A stretch of 64,000 nucleotides of DNA from Fragilaria crotonensis. Lineage: Eukaryota > Bacillariophyta > Fragilariophyceae > Fragilariales > Fragilariaceae. The position numbers and the translations under genes were made by a program. The stretch lies in contig JAKSYS010000042.1 in the NCBI GenBank assembly GCA_022925895.1, forward strand, positions 62,001 to 126,000, in the 5' to 3' direction. The stretch's first letter is position 1. Every line of letters begins with the position of its first letter. Positions 31,243-40,711 of the stretch are shown piece after piece. The notes beneath the pieces are model-generated. The model did no database searches. It saw nothing but the letters and a program-made list of their open reading frames with translations, and was not told where the DNA came from.

Positions 31243-32700
31243 TGTTCGCCAGCGAGAAAGCCACCTCCCGGGATGCATCTCTGTTCTTCCCAACTCCAGT
31301 CGTGGGTCCCTGCGACGATTTCGAGCCACCGGACTGGTTCCTGGCGGCGATCAAGAAAATATGCGCTGATCCTCGATAGCGCCAACGAAGCCCCCAGTCC
31401 GGTTCGAGCTCTCAGAAGAGGCTTCCGAACACAACGCAAGTGTGCTGAGAGCGCTGGACTTTGACTTGGGAAGGTTGATCCGGGACAACAGCTCCTCCAC
31501 GCTTGGGTTCGGGTCGGAGTTCCGCCCGGTGGGACAGCTCGGACCCTGATTGGAAGGCACCCCACTTCCCTCGACTTGCGAGCCTCCTAAGCGAAGGGAT
31601 GCACTACGTATTTGTCAGGGACTTAAGCTCCGAAGAAAAGAGAGAAGAGGTGGCAGCCATGCTTGCCCGGGAAACCACAAGTCAGCGCAGCTGGAACGGA
31701 GCGAGTGAGAGAACTCAGCCAAGGACGTCGCCCACGGATTTACAATACCTCTGCCCATCTCGGTGGTCACGTTGATCCCAGGAGCAATGGTGCAACCGCT
31801 AGGGTTGGTCCAACAATGGTCTATCGACCACGACGGCGAGCGGAAGATCAAGTATAGGTTAACGCAGGACCTGAGCTTCTCCACCAATCGAACCCGAGAG
31901 CCGACCTCGATCAACGCGCGGGTCAACATGTCGGCGTACGTGGAGATGGTGTACGGGTGGTGCTTCCCGCGGATAGTCCACTTCATTGTGTCCCTGCGGT
32001 CCCAGAACCCGACCTTGCTGATTCTTATCAGCAAGTACGATTACAGTGATGCGTATAGGCGAATAGCCCACAGCGCAGAGGCGGCGACCCAAACCATCGC
32101 AATCAACGGAGAAACTGCCTTCCTTTCTCTTCGTCTCACCTTCGGTGGATCACCAAACCCACCAACCTGGTGCATGTTCTCGGAGTTGGTGACCGACCTG
32201 GCGAACGAGATAGGGCAGTGCGATGACTGGAACCCTGACGAAGTCCGGAGCCCAGCACAGCCACGGACGCCGGAACCCCGACGCCTATCGGCAGACATCC
32301 CCATCGTACAAGCCCGGAGAATGGCAGTGAGCATCCCACCAACCAAGGCAGGAGGAAGGGTGGACGGATTCATTGACGACTTGATCAATGTATTCCTGGA
32401 CACCCCCGAGAACTGCCGAAGACAACCCAACATTGTCCCTTGGCGATGCACTCACCAGTCGCCCACACGCGGCGACACTGAGGAGCCTATCCCACGCAGA
32501 CCGATCCTCTCCATCCCAAAGCTCATAGCGGAGGGCCGGCCGGAGGAAATCCAGATAGTCCTAGGGTGGAGGATCAATACCGGCTTCTGGAGATATCCTC
32601 CCGGACGACAAGTACCTCGCCTGGTCGGGAGACCTCAGGCGTCTTCGTGCGTCGAAGCAGTGCCCCGCGAAAGAGCTCGAGACCCTGGTAGGTAGGCTGA
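31242..32700 (+). pseudogene. DIRS reverse transcriptase, frameshifted
   Basis: It starts MFASEKATSRDASLFFPTP at the overlapping ATG. Frame changes near 31375, 31550 and 31680 interrupt the N-terminal part (FGSEFRPVGQL; LASLLSEGMHYVFVRDLSSE). From about 31735 the frame is open: VVTLIPGAMVQPLGLVQQW, KYRLTQDLSF, SKYDYSDAYRRIAHSA, LRLTFGGSPNPPTWCMFSEL. The catalytic GFIDD (32366-32380, in the Y/F-x-DD position) and QIVLGWRINT follow. A further change after 32580 leads into the thumb and connection region. The block set is that of DIRS-type reverse transcriptase. Confidence 0.8.
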
Positions 32701-33480
32701 ACCACACAGCTTACATCATACCGAACGCTCGCCACTTCATGAGCAGGATTCGAGCAGGACTCGAGTCAGGACCGAGGGGGAAGGGCAGGGGCGGGAGGAA
32801 AGTCGGGACCGAAGCCCTGTCAGACCTCCTGCTGTGGGAAGGGTTCCTCACCCACGCCAACAAGGGCGTATCCATGAACCTCCTGACCACCCGGGAGCCG
32901 GACAAACTCTGCTGGTCCGATGCCTGTCCATACGGCCTCGGAGGGTACAGCCTGTCTGGAAGGGCCTGGCGATTACGGATCCCGAGTTCGAGCCCAATCT
33001 TCGGGCACAAGGGAATCAACAACCTTCTCGAGTTCATCGGAATGGCCATAAACATCTGGCTTGCCTGTCTCGAATCGGAGGGAGGCGAGCATTGCATCTT
33101 GGCAATCGGCGACAACACATCAGCAATAGGATGGCTCCACTACTCATCCCGATTGGACACGAGAGGGGACGACCAGAGCGCCCACTTGCTAGTCGCGAGG
33201 AAGATAGCGACTCTGTTGATCAACTTTCGGTGCTGTCTGGCTTCACAGCATCTGAAAGGCGATCTCAACATTGTAGCCGACCTGCTCTCCTTCGCCGGGG
33301 AAGCCTTGAGGGGGAAGAGACATCCAATAGCCGCAGACATGCCAGCAAACGACGAGCTAACAATTCGATTTCTTGCCTCGTACCCATCACAGGTACCGGC
33401 GAACTTCGTCATCTCCCAACTGCCGGAAGAGATGCTATCCTGGACTACGCAAGTGCTGCGAATCGCAGAGTCATCTTTGA
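32701..33480 (+). pseudogene. DIRS RNase H domain
   Basis: A long open frame reads FMSRIRAGLESG, LLLWEGFLTHANKGVSMNLL, then SDACPYGLGGYSLSGRAWRL (first catalytic Asp). NLLEFIGMAINIWLACL (catalytic Glu), LAIGDNTSAIGWLHYSS (third Asp) and HLKGDLNIVADLLS follow. The D-E-D series and its context are intact. It degrades the RNA strand of the RNA/DNA hybrid during reverse transcription and is part of the pol polyprotein. Confidence 0.8.
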
Positions 33481-34695
33481 CGCAAGGCAAGAGGGCAGCA
33501 ACGAATCCTTCGACAGGACGTGGAGAAGGTGGAAAGGTTACTGCCATCACGTCGGGTACGATGCTGACCCCGGCCTCGCTCTGTTATCCGACAACGAAAG
33601 GAGTCTCTTCATCAGGGCCTTCCTCGACTTCTACCGACAAGCAACTTGGGACGCAGGGGGCAGACCTACGGGCAATCGTCGCGAACCAGTGGTCGCAAGT
33701 ACTCTGCGCAAAACCACAAGCAACCTGGCTACGGCGTTTCGGATCAATTTCGGGAGCAGCCCCCTGCACCTCAAGGGATCTCCGAACTTGCAACCCTTCG
33801 TCCGAGCCTGGCTGAAGGCCTGTGACAACGTCGACCCTCCAAAAAGGAAGCAAAAGGCCGTGACCCCTCAACTGTTACGAGCGATGTATGAGCAGGCGGG
33901 GGCAGGGACGGAGTCCGGGAAGGACACCCGTGAGGCAGTCATTGCCGAGGTCGCGATCGCAGCTTATTTTTCGCAATGAGGGCATGCGAAATAGCGAAGA
34001 CAGAAACACCAGGACGAACGAAGGCCGTCAGACTCCGAGGAGTAATCTTCCGAGACGCGGCACACCGAGAGATACCCCACTCCTCGTCAAACGAGCTCCG
34101 AGGAGCAAGGAGGGTAACAGTGACCTTCGAAAATCAGAAAAATGGTCTCAAGATGGATAGGAGAACCCAGGAGCGAACAGGAGACAGCATCATGTGCCCC
34201 GTTCTGCGATTAGCCTCCCTTGTTCGGAGGATCCTGGATAGAGTGCCGAATTCAGGACCGGACACGCCGATCAGTTCGGCACAGCAGATGACCGGCACTA
34301 CGGCGGAAATCACAAGCGGCGAACTCCGATGGAGTCTGAGATCAACGTGTCTGAAAGGAGGAGGAGCCGGAACCTTCGGATACGGGCCTGGCGAGATAGG
34401 AACAAGGTCAATACGATCGGGAGCCGCCATGGGATTGTTCTTGATGAACCACCCGGTGGCAAAGATCATGATATTGGGTCGATGGTCGTCGGATGCTTTC
34501 CTCGATTACATTCGACCCCAAGTCCTGGAATGGACAAACCAGTTGAGCCGAGACATGATACACAATGACTCCTTCTTCGACGCAACGGACTCACGGAGGA
34601 CAAGCTCGGGTGACCCTCGAACGAGATCAAAAGGGGGCACGGTGCTCGCGAACGGATCGAGAAAGAAAGCTCATCGGATGCACTTGCACCACTAA
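33430..34695 (+). pseudogene. DIRS tyrosine recombinase, frameshifted
   Basis: The N-terminal core-binding part reads SFDRTWRRWKGYCHHVGYDA, FIRAFLDFYRQATW, LHLKGSPNLQPFVRAWLKA. At 33968-33972 a five-T run puts the next block out of frame; one more T would give AAYFFAMRACE with the first catalytic Arg. The following frame (33976-34695) reads RTKAVRLRGVIF, IMCPVLRLASLVRR, GTRSIRSGAAMGLF (second Arg), LGRWSSDAFLDYIRPQ with the nucleophilic Tyr. The position usually held by His before SIR is Arg here. The enzyme would insert the circular cDNA. Confidence 0.8.
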
Positions 34696-34734
34696 TGGAG
34701 GTTGACAGCTCTGAGCAAAGAGATAGTTCAATGG

Positions 34735-34943
34735 CTGGACCATCCAACCTCCGGGGAGTTGGAGCTGGAGTTACTGCCGAGGAACTCACCTCGCCAAGCC
34801 AACGTCAGCATACGACCAACTTATACTAGCCAGTACCAGTAAATTATTTGCCGTGCCCGACACTACGGAAGTACTTGGGCAACCCAAACGGGAACAAGAG
34901 AGAAGACAGACTGGTTTCGAAGTGGCGCAGCGAACAACTTCGT
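34735..34943 (+). repeat. Split direct repeat B1
   Basis: It begins CTGGACCATCCAACCTCCGG and ends CGAACAACTTCG next to A2. It differs from B2 by two single-base indels and two or three substitutions. Confidence 0.9.
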
Positions 34944-35237
34944 TACATGGTCTGGTATGAGAGCACGGTACTGTGCCTCCAGCGCTACTAAACCAGGATC
35001 ACGACAGTAGCCCAATTACATGGACGCAACGGTCGGGACTATCGGCTATTTGCATGAATACAATTCGTACCGGATAAGGAGACAACCGGAGTCACGCCGG
35101 TTGAACGGAACCCAAACGTGAAATCGCCGATCTAAGCTGGAGTGGGAAACTTTGCACACATCGATCCATCAACTTGAATCGATTGTGCCCTTTCCAACCC
35201 AGCTTCTAAGTCAATAGCGTACTAATCGTTTAAATTT
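34943..35237 (+). repeat. Split direct repeat A2
   Basis: A copy of 27756-28043 with four small indels (7 bp in total) and a few substitutions. Directly abutting B1, it forms the B1-A2 junction used in template switching of DIRS-type cDNA. Confidence 0.9.
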
Positions 35238-35251
35238 CCCCAAGCCCACCC

Positions 35252-35462
35252 CTGGACCATCCAACCTCCGGGGAGTTGGAGCTGGAGTTACTGCCGAGGG
35301 AACTCACCTCGGCCAAGCCAACGTCAGCATACGACCAACTTATACTAGCCAGTACCAGTAAATTAGTTGCCGTGCCCGACACTACGGAAGTACTTGGGCA
35401 ACCCAAACGGGAACAAGAGAGAAGACAGAATGGTTTCGAAGTGGCGCAGCGAACAACTTCGT
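35252..35462 (+). repeat. Split direct repeat B2
   Basis: A copy of 34735-34943, separated from A2 by a 14-bp spacer (CCCCAAGCCCACCC). Its end, ACAACTTCGT, is the right end of the element. Confidence 0.9.
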
Positions 35463-35861
35463 CTTGATATACGATTCCGCTGAATTACTGGGTACCTGGT
35501 ACTTGTATGTTGTATGTACCTGGCAGCTGGCAGTATGTATGCGTACTGGTACTACTATCATACGTGCTCACATAGCGCATAGTACAGTACTAGTAGCCTG
35601 TACCTGGTAGTACTGGGGACAGCGGACTCAGGACTCCAGTACGTCGTACCTTGTACAGTACACGTATCCTGTGACTTCATACCGTAGTGCATTAGTACGT
35701 AATTCGAAGCGCCAGCAGCAGTCCGTGAATTCCTGATGCCAAATCTTGACGTCGTTTTTCAGGTGAGACGGGGAGATATCTGAGATCTGAGGGTGGCCTC
35801 ATAAGTTGTCGTCCGTCATCATTGGCCATCATCGACGAAATCGGTCGAAATTAAACAAACC
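35463..35861. other. GTAC-rich promoter region
   Basis: 35490-35700 repeats GGTACCTGGTACTTG, AGTACAGTACTAG and similar. It lies between the retrotransposon end and the next gene. No coding frame. Confidence 0.55.
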
Positions 35862-36724
35862 ATGAACCGCGTCGCCTTTTTCTCCTTGCTGATCGCAACA
35901 ATTGTGTTGTGTGTTTGTGGTCGAAAAGATCGCAATGTTCCACATGGCCATTTCGGGATCCTCAAGGCCCACGCACCTGGTCCTTTTGAAGTGGAACTAC
36001 AAGCATCAGATGAACAAGTTCTTAGCGCCGGAAAATCCGTCATGAAGCAAGTAATGCCTAAGCCGGGAGAAACGGATTCGGCTGGAGGAGTTTCTGCGTT
36101 CAAGACATTGAAGCCCCAAGGGAAGCCGTTTGGAACCAAATATTGGGAATGGATGAGTATGAAAAGAAGGTTGCCAAGGTCCTAGAGTGCAAGAACTACG
36201 AAGTTAGGAAGAATGAGAATGGAAGCATCACGATAAAGACACGCCAAAAGCTAGGGGTCTTGCCAGGATACTCAGTGAGTACTTCACGTCGCTTGCTATT
36301 GGGTTTATATCTCATGCAAACTATTGCCAATCACTCATCGCGTATCACACCTCTTCTCGCAGTATGAGAACTACTACGATCACACCTATGAACCAGAAAA
36401 GACTCTCTTACATGGCGCCTTGATTACGAGAAGAAATCTGATTTCGATGACGTCGCTGGTCATTGGCATGTGGAAGATCACCCAACGAAACCGGTGAGTG
36501 CGAAATATGTGTGATTTCCGCAGCGATAACGCCCCATGATGTTTCTTACGGTGCACACAGGGATGTACAGAGTCTTCTACGCTTGTGATATTAAGCTAAG
36601 CAGTCCTGTCCCCGGTCCTGTCTTGAATTTCATTAGCAAGTCCGCCTTGAAACAAGCGACTGCCTGGGTTAGAAGGAGAGCGAATGGATCCTACTGCCAC
36701 CATCCCTTCAGAGTATGCGGCTAG
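35862..36724 (+). CDS. Secreted START/COQ10-like (SRPBCC) domain protein
   Basis: The signal peptide is MNRVAFFSLLIATIVLCVCG. The early part reads HGHFGILKAHAPGPFEVELQ. Near 36145 the frame changes into DEYEKKVAKVLECKNYEVRK and GVLPGYS. An intron with GTGAGT donor (about 36274) and CTCGCAG acceptor follows, and the next exon reads YENYYDHTYEPEKTLLH. A change of frame leads to LDYEKKSDFDDVAGHWHVED and a second intron (GTGAGT ... CACACAG). The last exon reads RVFYACDIKLSSPVPGPV, LNFISKSALKQATAWV. The RVFYACD ... PGPVLNFISKxAL ... ATxWV pattern resembles lipid-binding polyketide-cyclase/START-like proteins. Its ligand is unknown. Three frame changes are needed besides the introns, so the exact protein is uncertain. 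Confidence 0.55.
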
Positions 36725-36838
36725 CGGCGCTGTTGCTAGCACACCGGAGCCTCAGCCTGCAGGACGTTTCGGTGGTTTCGCCAACAGAGTTAACAAACGC
36801 AGATAGGTTGGCCTTAATCGTTTCATATAATAACGATT

Positions 36839-38134
36839 TTAGAAGCTAAATGGACCGAAGCCACTTGTTAGGAAGAAGGGATGTAGCAGAACTTGCGTGA
36901 GGGTCGGCCGCTTCTTTGGGTCCTGTTGAAGGCAAGCTCTGATCAGATCTCTCATTTTATCGTCTGGTACATCACTAGTATCAGCTGTGAAGTTTGGATC
37001 TCTGAGAACTTTCGTTATCTCAGACGGGTTCTTTCCCTTGAAGTAAGTTTTCCCCGTCGACATCTCGTAAAGTAGCATCCCTAAGGACCAGATATCATAG
37101 CTGTATTCGAGAACGAAATACGGGCCGTCTCCCGCCAAAAACGCATCAGCGAACTCGGGCGGACATGCTTCGGGGCTGTAATCCACAGGATTTTCACGGA
37201 GCGCCATAGCAGACTCCAGGTCGATTCCTTTGATTTCTAGGGCTTTAACGTCCGTCACGACGAAGTTCTCAGCCTTCATATCTGTCCACACTAGATTCGA
37301 GGAATGCAGGGCTTGCAAGCATTGCACAGCGGCTACGGCACATTCTCGTAATACCTTCCTTGCAACGGTCCATTCTGTTCAATAAATGTCTTGAGATCCA
37401 TGATGCCTCGTTCCATAATAATCGCAGATTGTTTGACGAACCCTTGCTGTCTCCGCTCGTCCGTAAAATTGAAGGAACTTAACAAATCGCCCTCGGTTGA
37501 GCCCCGATGTCGCTTTTCGTAGTTCTTGATTCTCGCCGCAATGCTTCGACATTTGCGGAAATCTTCGCACATAGAGGCTCGCCGACCGGCAAACCGTTTC
37601 CATCGTTCTGGTAGCAAGTGAAGATCGTGGCTTTACCAGACGTACTCCTTCTGGGCCTCCCGCCAGAAGGTAGTTACCATTTCCCACTAAAAGGCCCGTG
37701 AGTTTATATTCTGCTTTGGCCTTGGCGAGCGCCTGTTTGAGAGACTTTTCGTCAATTTGAGGTGCGGCGACGTTCGGAGCGACTTTCCCGTTGGCCTTGA
37801 GCTGCAAGACAGAAGGATTTCCTAATTTGTATTTGGATCCCGACGTCGTTTCGACGATTTTTTTTGACATGGCTTCTTCTGGGTTTTCCAAGGGGCTTGT
37901 TTTGATAATATCACCGTCTGCGAGCACTGGGTGGTTACTAACCCTGCCCACGAGTTCTCCGGACTTGAGAATCTTCCAATCATCAATGATGGGCTGCATT
38001 CGGAGGGTCGAGCTAGCTGGAATTGCGTGCTTCCGTGCTCTTTGACTTCCAAGCGAGGAATGGAAAGCTGCAGTTCCATGGAGAATCGAGAAGGCTATCA
38101 CTGTCACACTCAAGAAGGACAACATCGTTCTCAT
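36839..38134 (-). CDS. Plastid-targeted divergent protein kinase
   Basis: The start at 38134 gives a signal peptide (MLSFLSVTVIAFSILHG) ending in TAAFHSS, an ASAFAP-like plastid import site. Longer starts lack a leader. The N-terminal part reads IDDWKILKSGELVGRVSNHP and GNGNYLLAGGPEGVRLVKP. After a frame change near 37620 come KRFAGRRASMCEDFRKC and SAIIMERGIMDLKTFIEQNG. After another near 37345 comes VLRECAVAAVQCLQALHSSN. The catalytic loop is LVWTDMKAENFVV (W-T-D in place of H-R-D) and the metal-binding motif is GIDLESA (D-L-E, not D-F-G). The C-lobe, YSYDIWSLGMLLYEMSTGKT and DPKKRPTLTQVLLHPFF, is canonical. The catalytic Asp, the Asn (AEN) and the metal Asp are kept, so activity is possible. 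Convergent with the START-like gene. Confidence 0.7.
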
Positions 38135-38998
38135 CGAGAAAAGCTCACCACTTTTTCGTTTCAACAATGGACGTACTGGATGTTGTGTGTATACTGCATA
38201 CAGATATACAGATGAATGCGGCCGACCGATCCGCTCGGGTGGAGGTGCCTCGGATTTTGGAATGTTGAACACGTCAGCCTAACTGAAGTTCCCTGTTTAC
38301 GCCAAAATTCCTTGCAAATGAGGGCGATTGTTTCTTTTTTGGAGTTCTCTATGCTCATACAATGTACAGGAATTTGAGGAGTGGCGATTAGGGACCATGC
38401 AAGCACCTACTCGTTCTACAGTAGTACAGTATTTTACCGAAGGCAATAGCAGTACAGTCCCGCTTACGGTGTACAGGTGATTATGCATGTTTAGCACTGA
38501 AAATTAGTACCGGGGTAGTGGTACTGCAGTACAAGTAGTACTGTAGAAGCATCAATATCACCAATACTGCCATACTCGCTGTTTTAAAATCCATATGTAC
38601 TACAACTACATACAACGTGTACTGTACGGAAAATGCAGCATTCTAATACAGTAAGTATTCCAGTACTTGTGCTCCAGTACCAGGTAACGTGAGAAGGGAG
38701 CTGTACTCCACTATGTATACTGAGTGTGACACTTGTACTCCAGCACAGTGTATGAGCCTGATCGCCTTGTGCACTACCGTTACCAATATTCATAGTCGTA
38801 GTCCACAGTCGAATCAAATTTCCAAATTGCCACGTAACAATTCCTCGGATGCGCGGCGGTCATTTGTACTGGCGTACAATGTACAGTACAGTTCACTCCG
38901 AGTATGTTTAGATGCGTATTCCGGCGTGGCTGTTCATGAAAGACTCTTCTCACTTCTGAAACAAATCCACCAGTCTGCTGTCATTTCCTGGATCGACC
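38135..38998. other. Divergent intergenic region, GTAC-rich
   Basis: It lies between the kinase (leftward) and DnaJ (rightward) starts. 38400-38720 is rich in CAGTAGTACAGTA, TACTGCAGTAC and CCAGTACCAGG. No gene is supported. Confidence 0.5.
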
Positions 38999-40175
38999 AT
39001 GATATCGTCCTATCGCTTATTGTACCTCCTGTCAGCTCTTGCGTTGGCGCAAGCCGCCGATTTCTACAAGCTGCTCGGTATCTCGAGAGATGCTACACTG
39101 AAGAGATCAGCGAAGGCATACCGACAAAAATCCCTCGAATTTCATCCAGACAAGAACAAGGAAGAAGGTGCTGCCGAGAAGTTTGGTGAGATTGCCCGTG
39201 CCTATGAAGTCCTCAGTGACGAAGAGAAGAAGAGCATCTACGACCAGCATGGAGAGGAAGGTGTGAAGCAACATGAAAGCGGACGTGGTGGTGGAGGTGG
39301 ATTTGGTGCCGAGGATTTCTTCTCACAATTTGGATTTAACTTCGGCGGGGGAGGAAGACGTCAACAACAAGAGAGGCAAACCCCGGATGTCGAAGTTCCA
39401 CTCTACGTTACAATGAAACAGCTGTATCTGGGGGATGTTATTGAAGTCGAGTACATTCGCGAGGTACTTTGCGTAAATTGGCAAGAATGTATGACAGCAA
39501 GTCAAGAATGTCAGGGTCCAGGAATTCGCGTTAGACTTCAACAATTAGCTCCTGGTTTTGTGCAGCAAGTTCAACAGCATGACGAACGCTGCGTTGCACC
39601 AGGAAAGATGTGGCGCCCTAACTGTTCGGCATGTCCTACAAAGACAGTAACCGAGAAGATTGATTTGACAATTGATCTTTCTGCAGGAATGCGACCAGGT
39701 GAAACGATTACATTCGAGGGCGTTGCGGATGAAAAGCCTGGTTTCACAGCTGGAAGTCTTCACTTCAAACTTATCGAGCAGGATGATCCCATTTTCCACC
39801 GAGATCGCGATGACCTCTACAAGACTGTAGAAATTCCCTTGGTAGATGCTTTGGTAAGATGCAATCTCCGATGCGAACATCGCCTATTCGGCTTCTTTCT
39901 CTCATTTCTCACGTTCCCTATTTCGACAGACTGGCTTCTCTTTGACCTTAACTCACCTGGATGGCCATTCATTTTCCATCAATGTTAATGAAGTGACTGA
40001 GTGCGATCACGTCATGCGTGTCCCGGGCAAGGGTATGCCTCGTCGCAACGGTCGTGGCTTCGGAGACTTGTACTTGACCTTTGAAGTTGACTTCCCAGAT
40101 AAACTCTCGGATTCTCAAAAGAAAGCTATCAAAGAGATTCTATCGCAAGGTGATGATGGAAAGGAAGAGCTGTAG
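38999..40175 (+). CDS. DNAJB11: ER DnaJ (ERdj3/Scj1-type HSP40)
   Basis: Exons 38999-39853 and 39930-40175 join across a 76-bp intron (GTAAGA donor, TCGACAG acceptor), restoring VDAL|TGFSLTLTHLDGH and a clean frame of 366 residues. Signal peptide: SSYRLLYLLSALALAQA. J domain: DFYKLLGISRDATLKRSAKA with HPDKNK, the Hsp70-stimulating loop. A Gly/Phe region (GRGGGGGFGAEDFF) follows. The substrate-binding part has a Cys-containing insert (CVNWQECMTASQEC; CVAPGKMWRPNCSACP) like that of ERdj3. The second half reads IDLSAGMRPGETITFEGVAD, DDLYKTVEIPLVDAL and VDFPDKLSDSQKKAI. The C-terminus KEEL resembles a KDEL-type retention signal. It would deliver clients to the ER Hsp70 BiP. Confidence 0.9.
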
Positions 40176-40189
40176 ACAGGATAAGTCGG

Positions 40190-40711
40190 TTAGCAAATTA
40201 GCGTGACTGCATCGGTGTTGCTATGCCATTGTTTCTGTTGCTTCGCCATCCATTGACGCATAGCAGTTTCGACGTCGCCATTGTTTCTTTCGATCGCTTT
40301 AAGAGCAGCTACGAATCCTAGGTTGGGAGATGCAGTTGGTGACGCCTGTCTAATGACTGCCATTGCATCCTGCAAGGTGGTGCAATGTCGGCGAGAAATT
40401 AACCATGCAGCGCAAACTGCAGCAGACCTAGACACACCGCGGGCACAGTGCACTAGGATGGGCCTCGAATTGTCCATAATCTTGAGAATCTGGATCAAAT
40501 TACTGCATAGAAAGGTAGAGGAGGACTTGTCTCGGAGAAACCAGTTAATCTGTCTGGGATTATCTTGCATCAAGCGCTTCGAAAGACGAAGCAACCTTTC
40601 TTCTGTCAGCAAGGAAATAACGGTGAAGCTACAGGGTAGGTCTTGGAGGGAGAGGATGTTCCCCATCCAGATGTTCTCCCCAACGTGAACGGGTTTCATG
40701 GTGCTGATCAC
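40190..40711 (-). CDS. Dual-specificity protein phosphatase
   Basis: 173 residues, single clean exon. It starts MKPVHVGENIWMGNILSLQD (a second Met at residue 5 is an equally good start), a typical DSP opening strand. The catalytic loop is ILVHCARGVSRSAAVCAAWL (HCx5R with Cys and Arg in place), followed by the general helix AWLISRRHCTTLQDAMAVIR and PNLGFVAALKAIE. No kinase-binding or lipid-binding extra domain is present, so this is an atypical DSP. Its stop lies 14 bp from the DnaJ stop on the other strand, so the two 3' untranslated regions must overlap. Confidence 0.88.
   Translation of the reverse strand: MISTMKPVHVGENIWMGNILSLQDLPCSFTVISLLTEERLLRLSKRLMQDNPRQINWFLRDKSSSTFLCSNLIQILKIMDNSRPILVHCARGVSRSAAVCAAWLISRRHCTTLQDAMAVIRQASPTASPNLGFVAALKAIERNNGDVETAMRQWMAKQQKQWHSNTDAVTLIC

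Larger units (their letters stand above)
27756..35462 (+). mobile_element. DIRS/PAT-type tyrosine-recombinase retrotransposon, nearly full length
   Basis: 7.7 kb with the split-direct-repeat layout A1 (27756-28043), body, B1 (34735-34943), A2 (34943-35237), B2 (35252-35462). A1 and A2 differ by four small indels and a couple of substitutions (about 97% identical); B1 and B2 are similarly close, so insertion was recent. The body encodes gag with a CCCH zinc-finger-like end, a reverse transcriptase, RNase H and a tyrosine recombinase in the usual order. No target-site duplication is seen, as expected for recombinase-mediated insertion. Several frame changes and one in-frame stop would block expression unless they are sequence errors. 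Codon and GC content are higher than in the neighbouring host genes. Confidence 0.9.

Noticed and set aside
30396-31565. 389-codon open frame on the minus strand
   Set aside because: It is the complement of the GC-rich DIRS gag-pol linker and pol start, which have retroelement motifs on the plus strand. The minus frame is Ser/Arg/Pro-rich with no motif.
27756-35462. LTR (gypsy) classification of the 7.7-kb element
   Set aside because: The repeats are split (A1 ... B1-A2-B2) instead of simple terminal repeats, there is no DDE integrase or target duplication, and a tyrosine recombinase is present.
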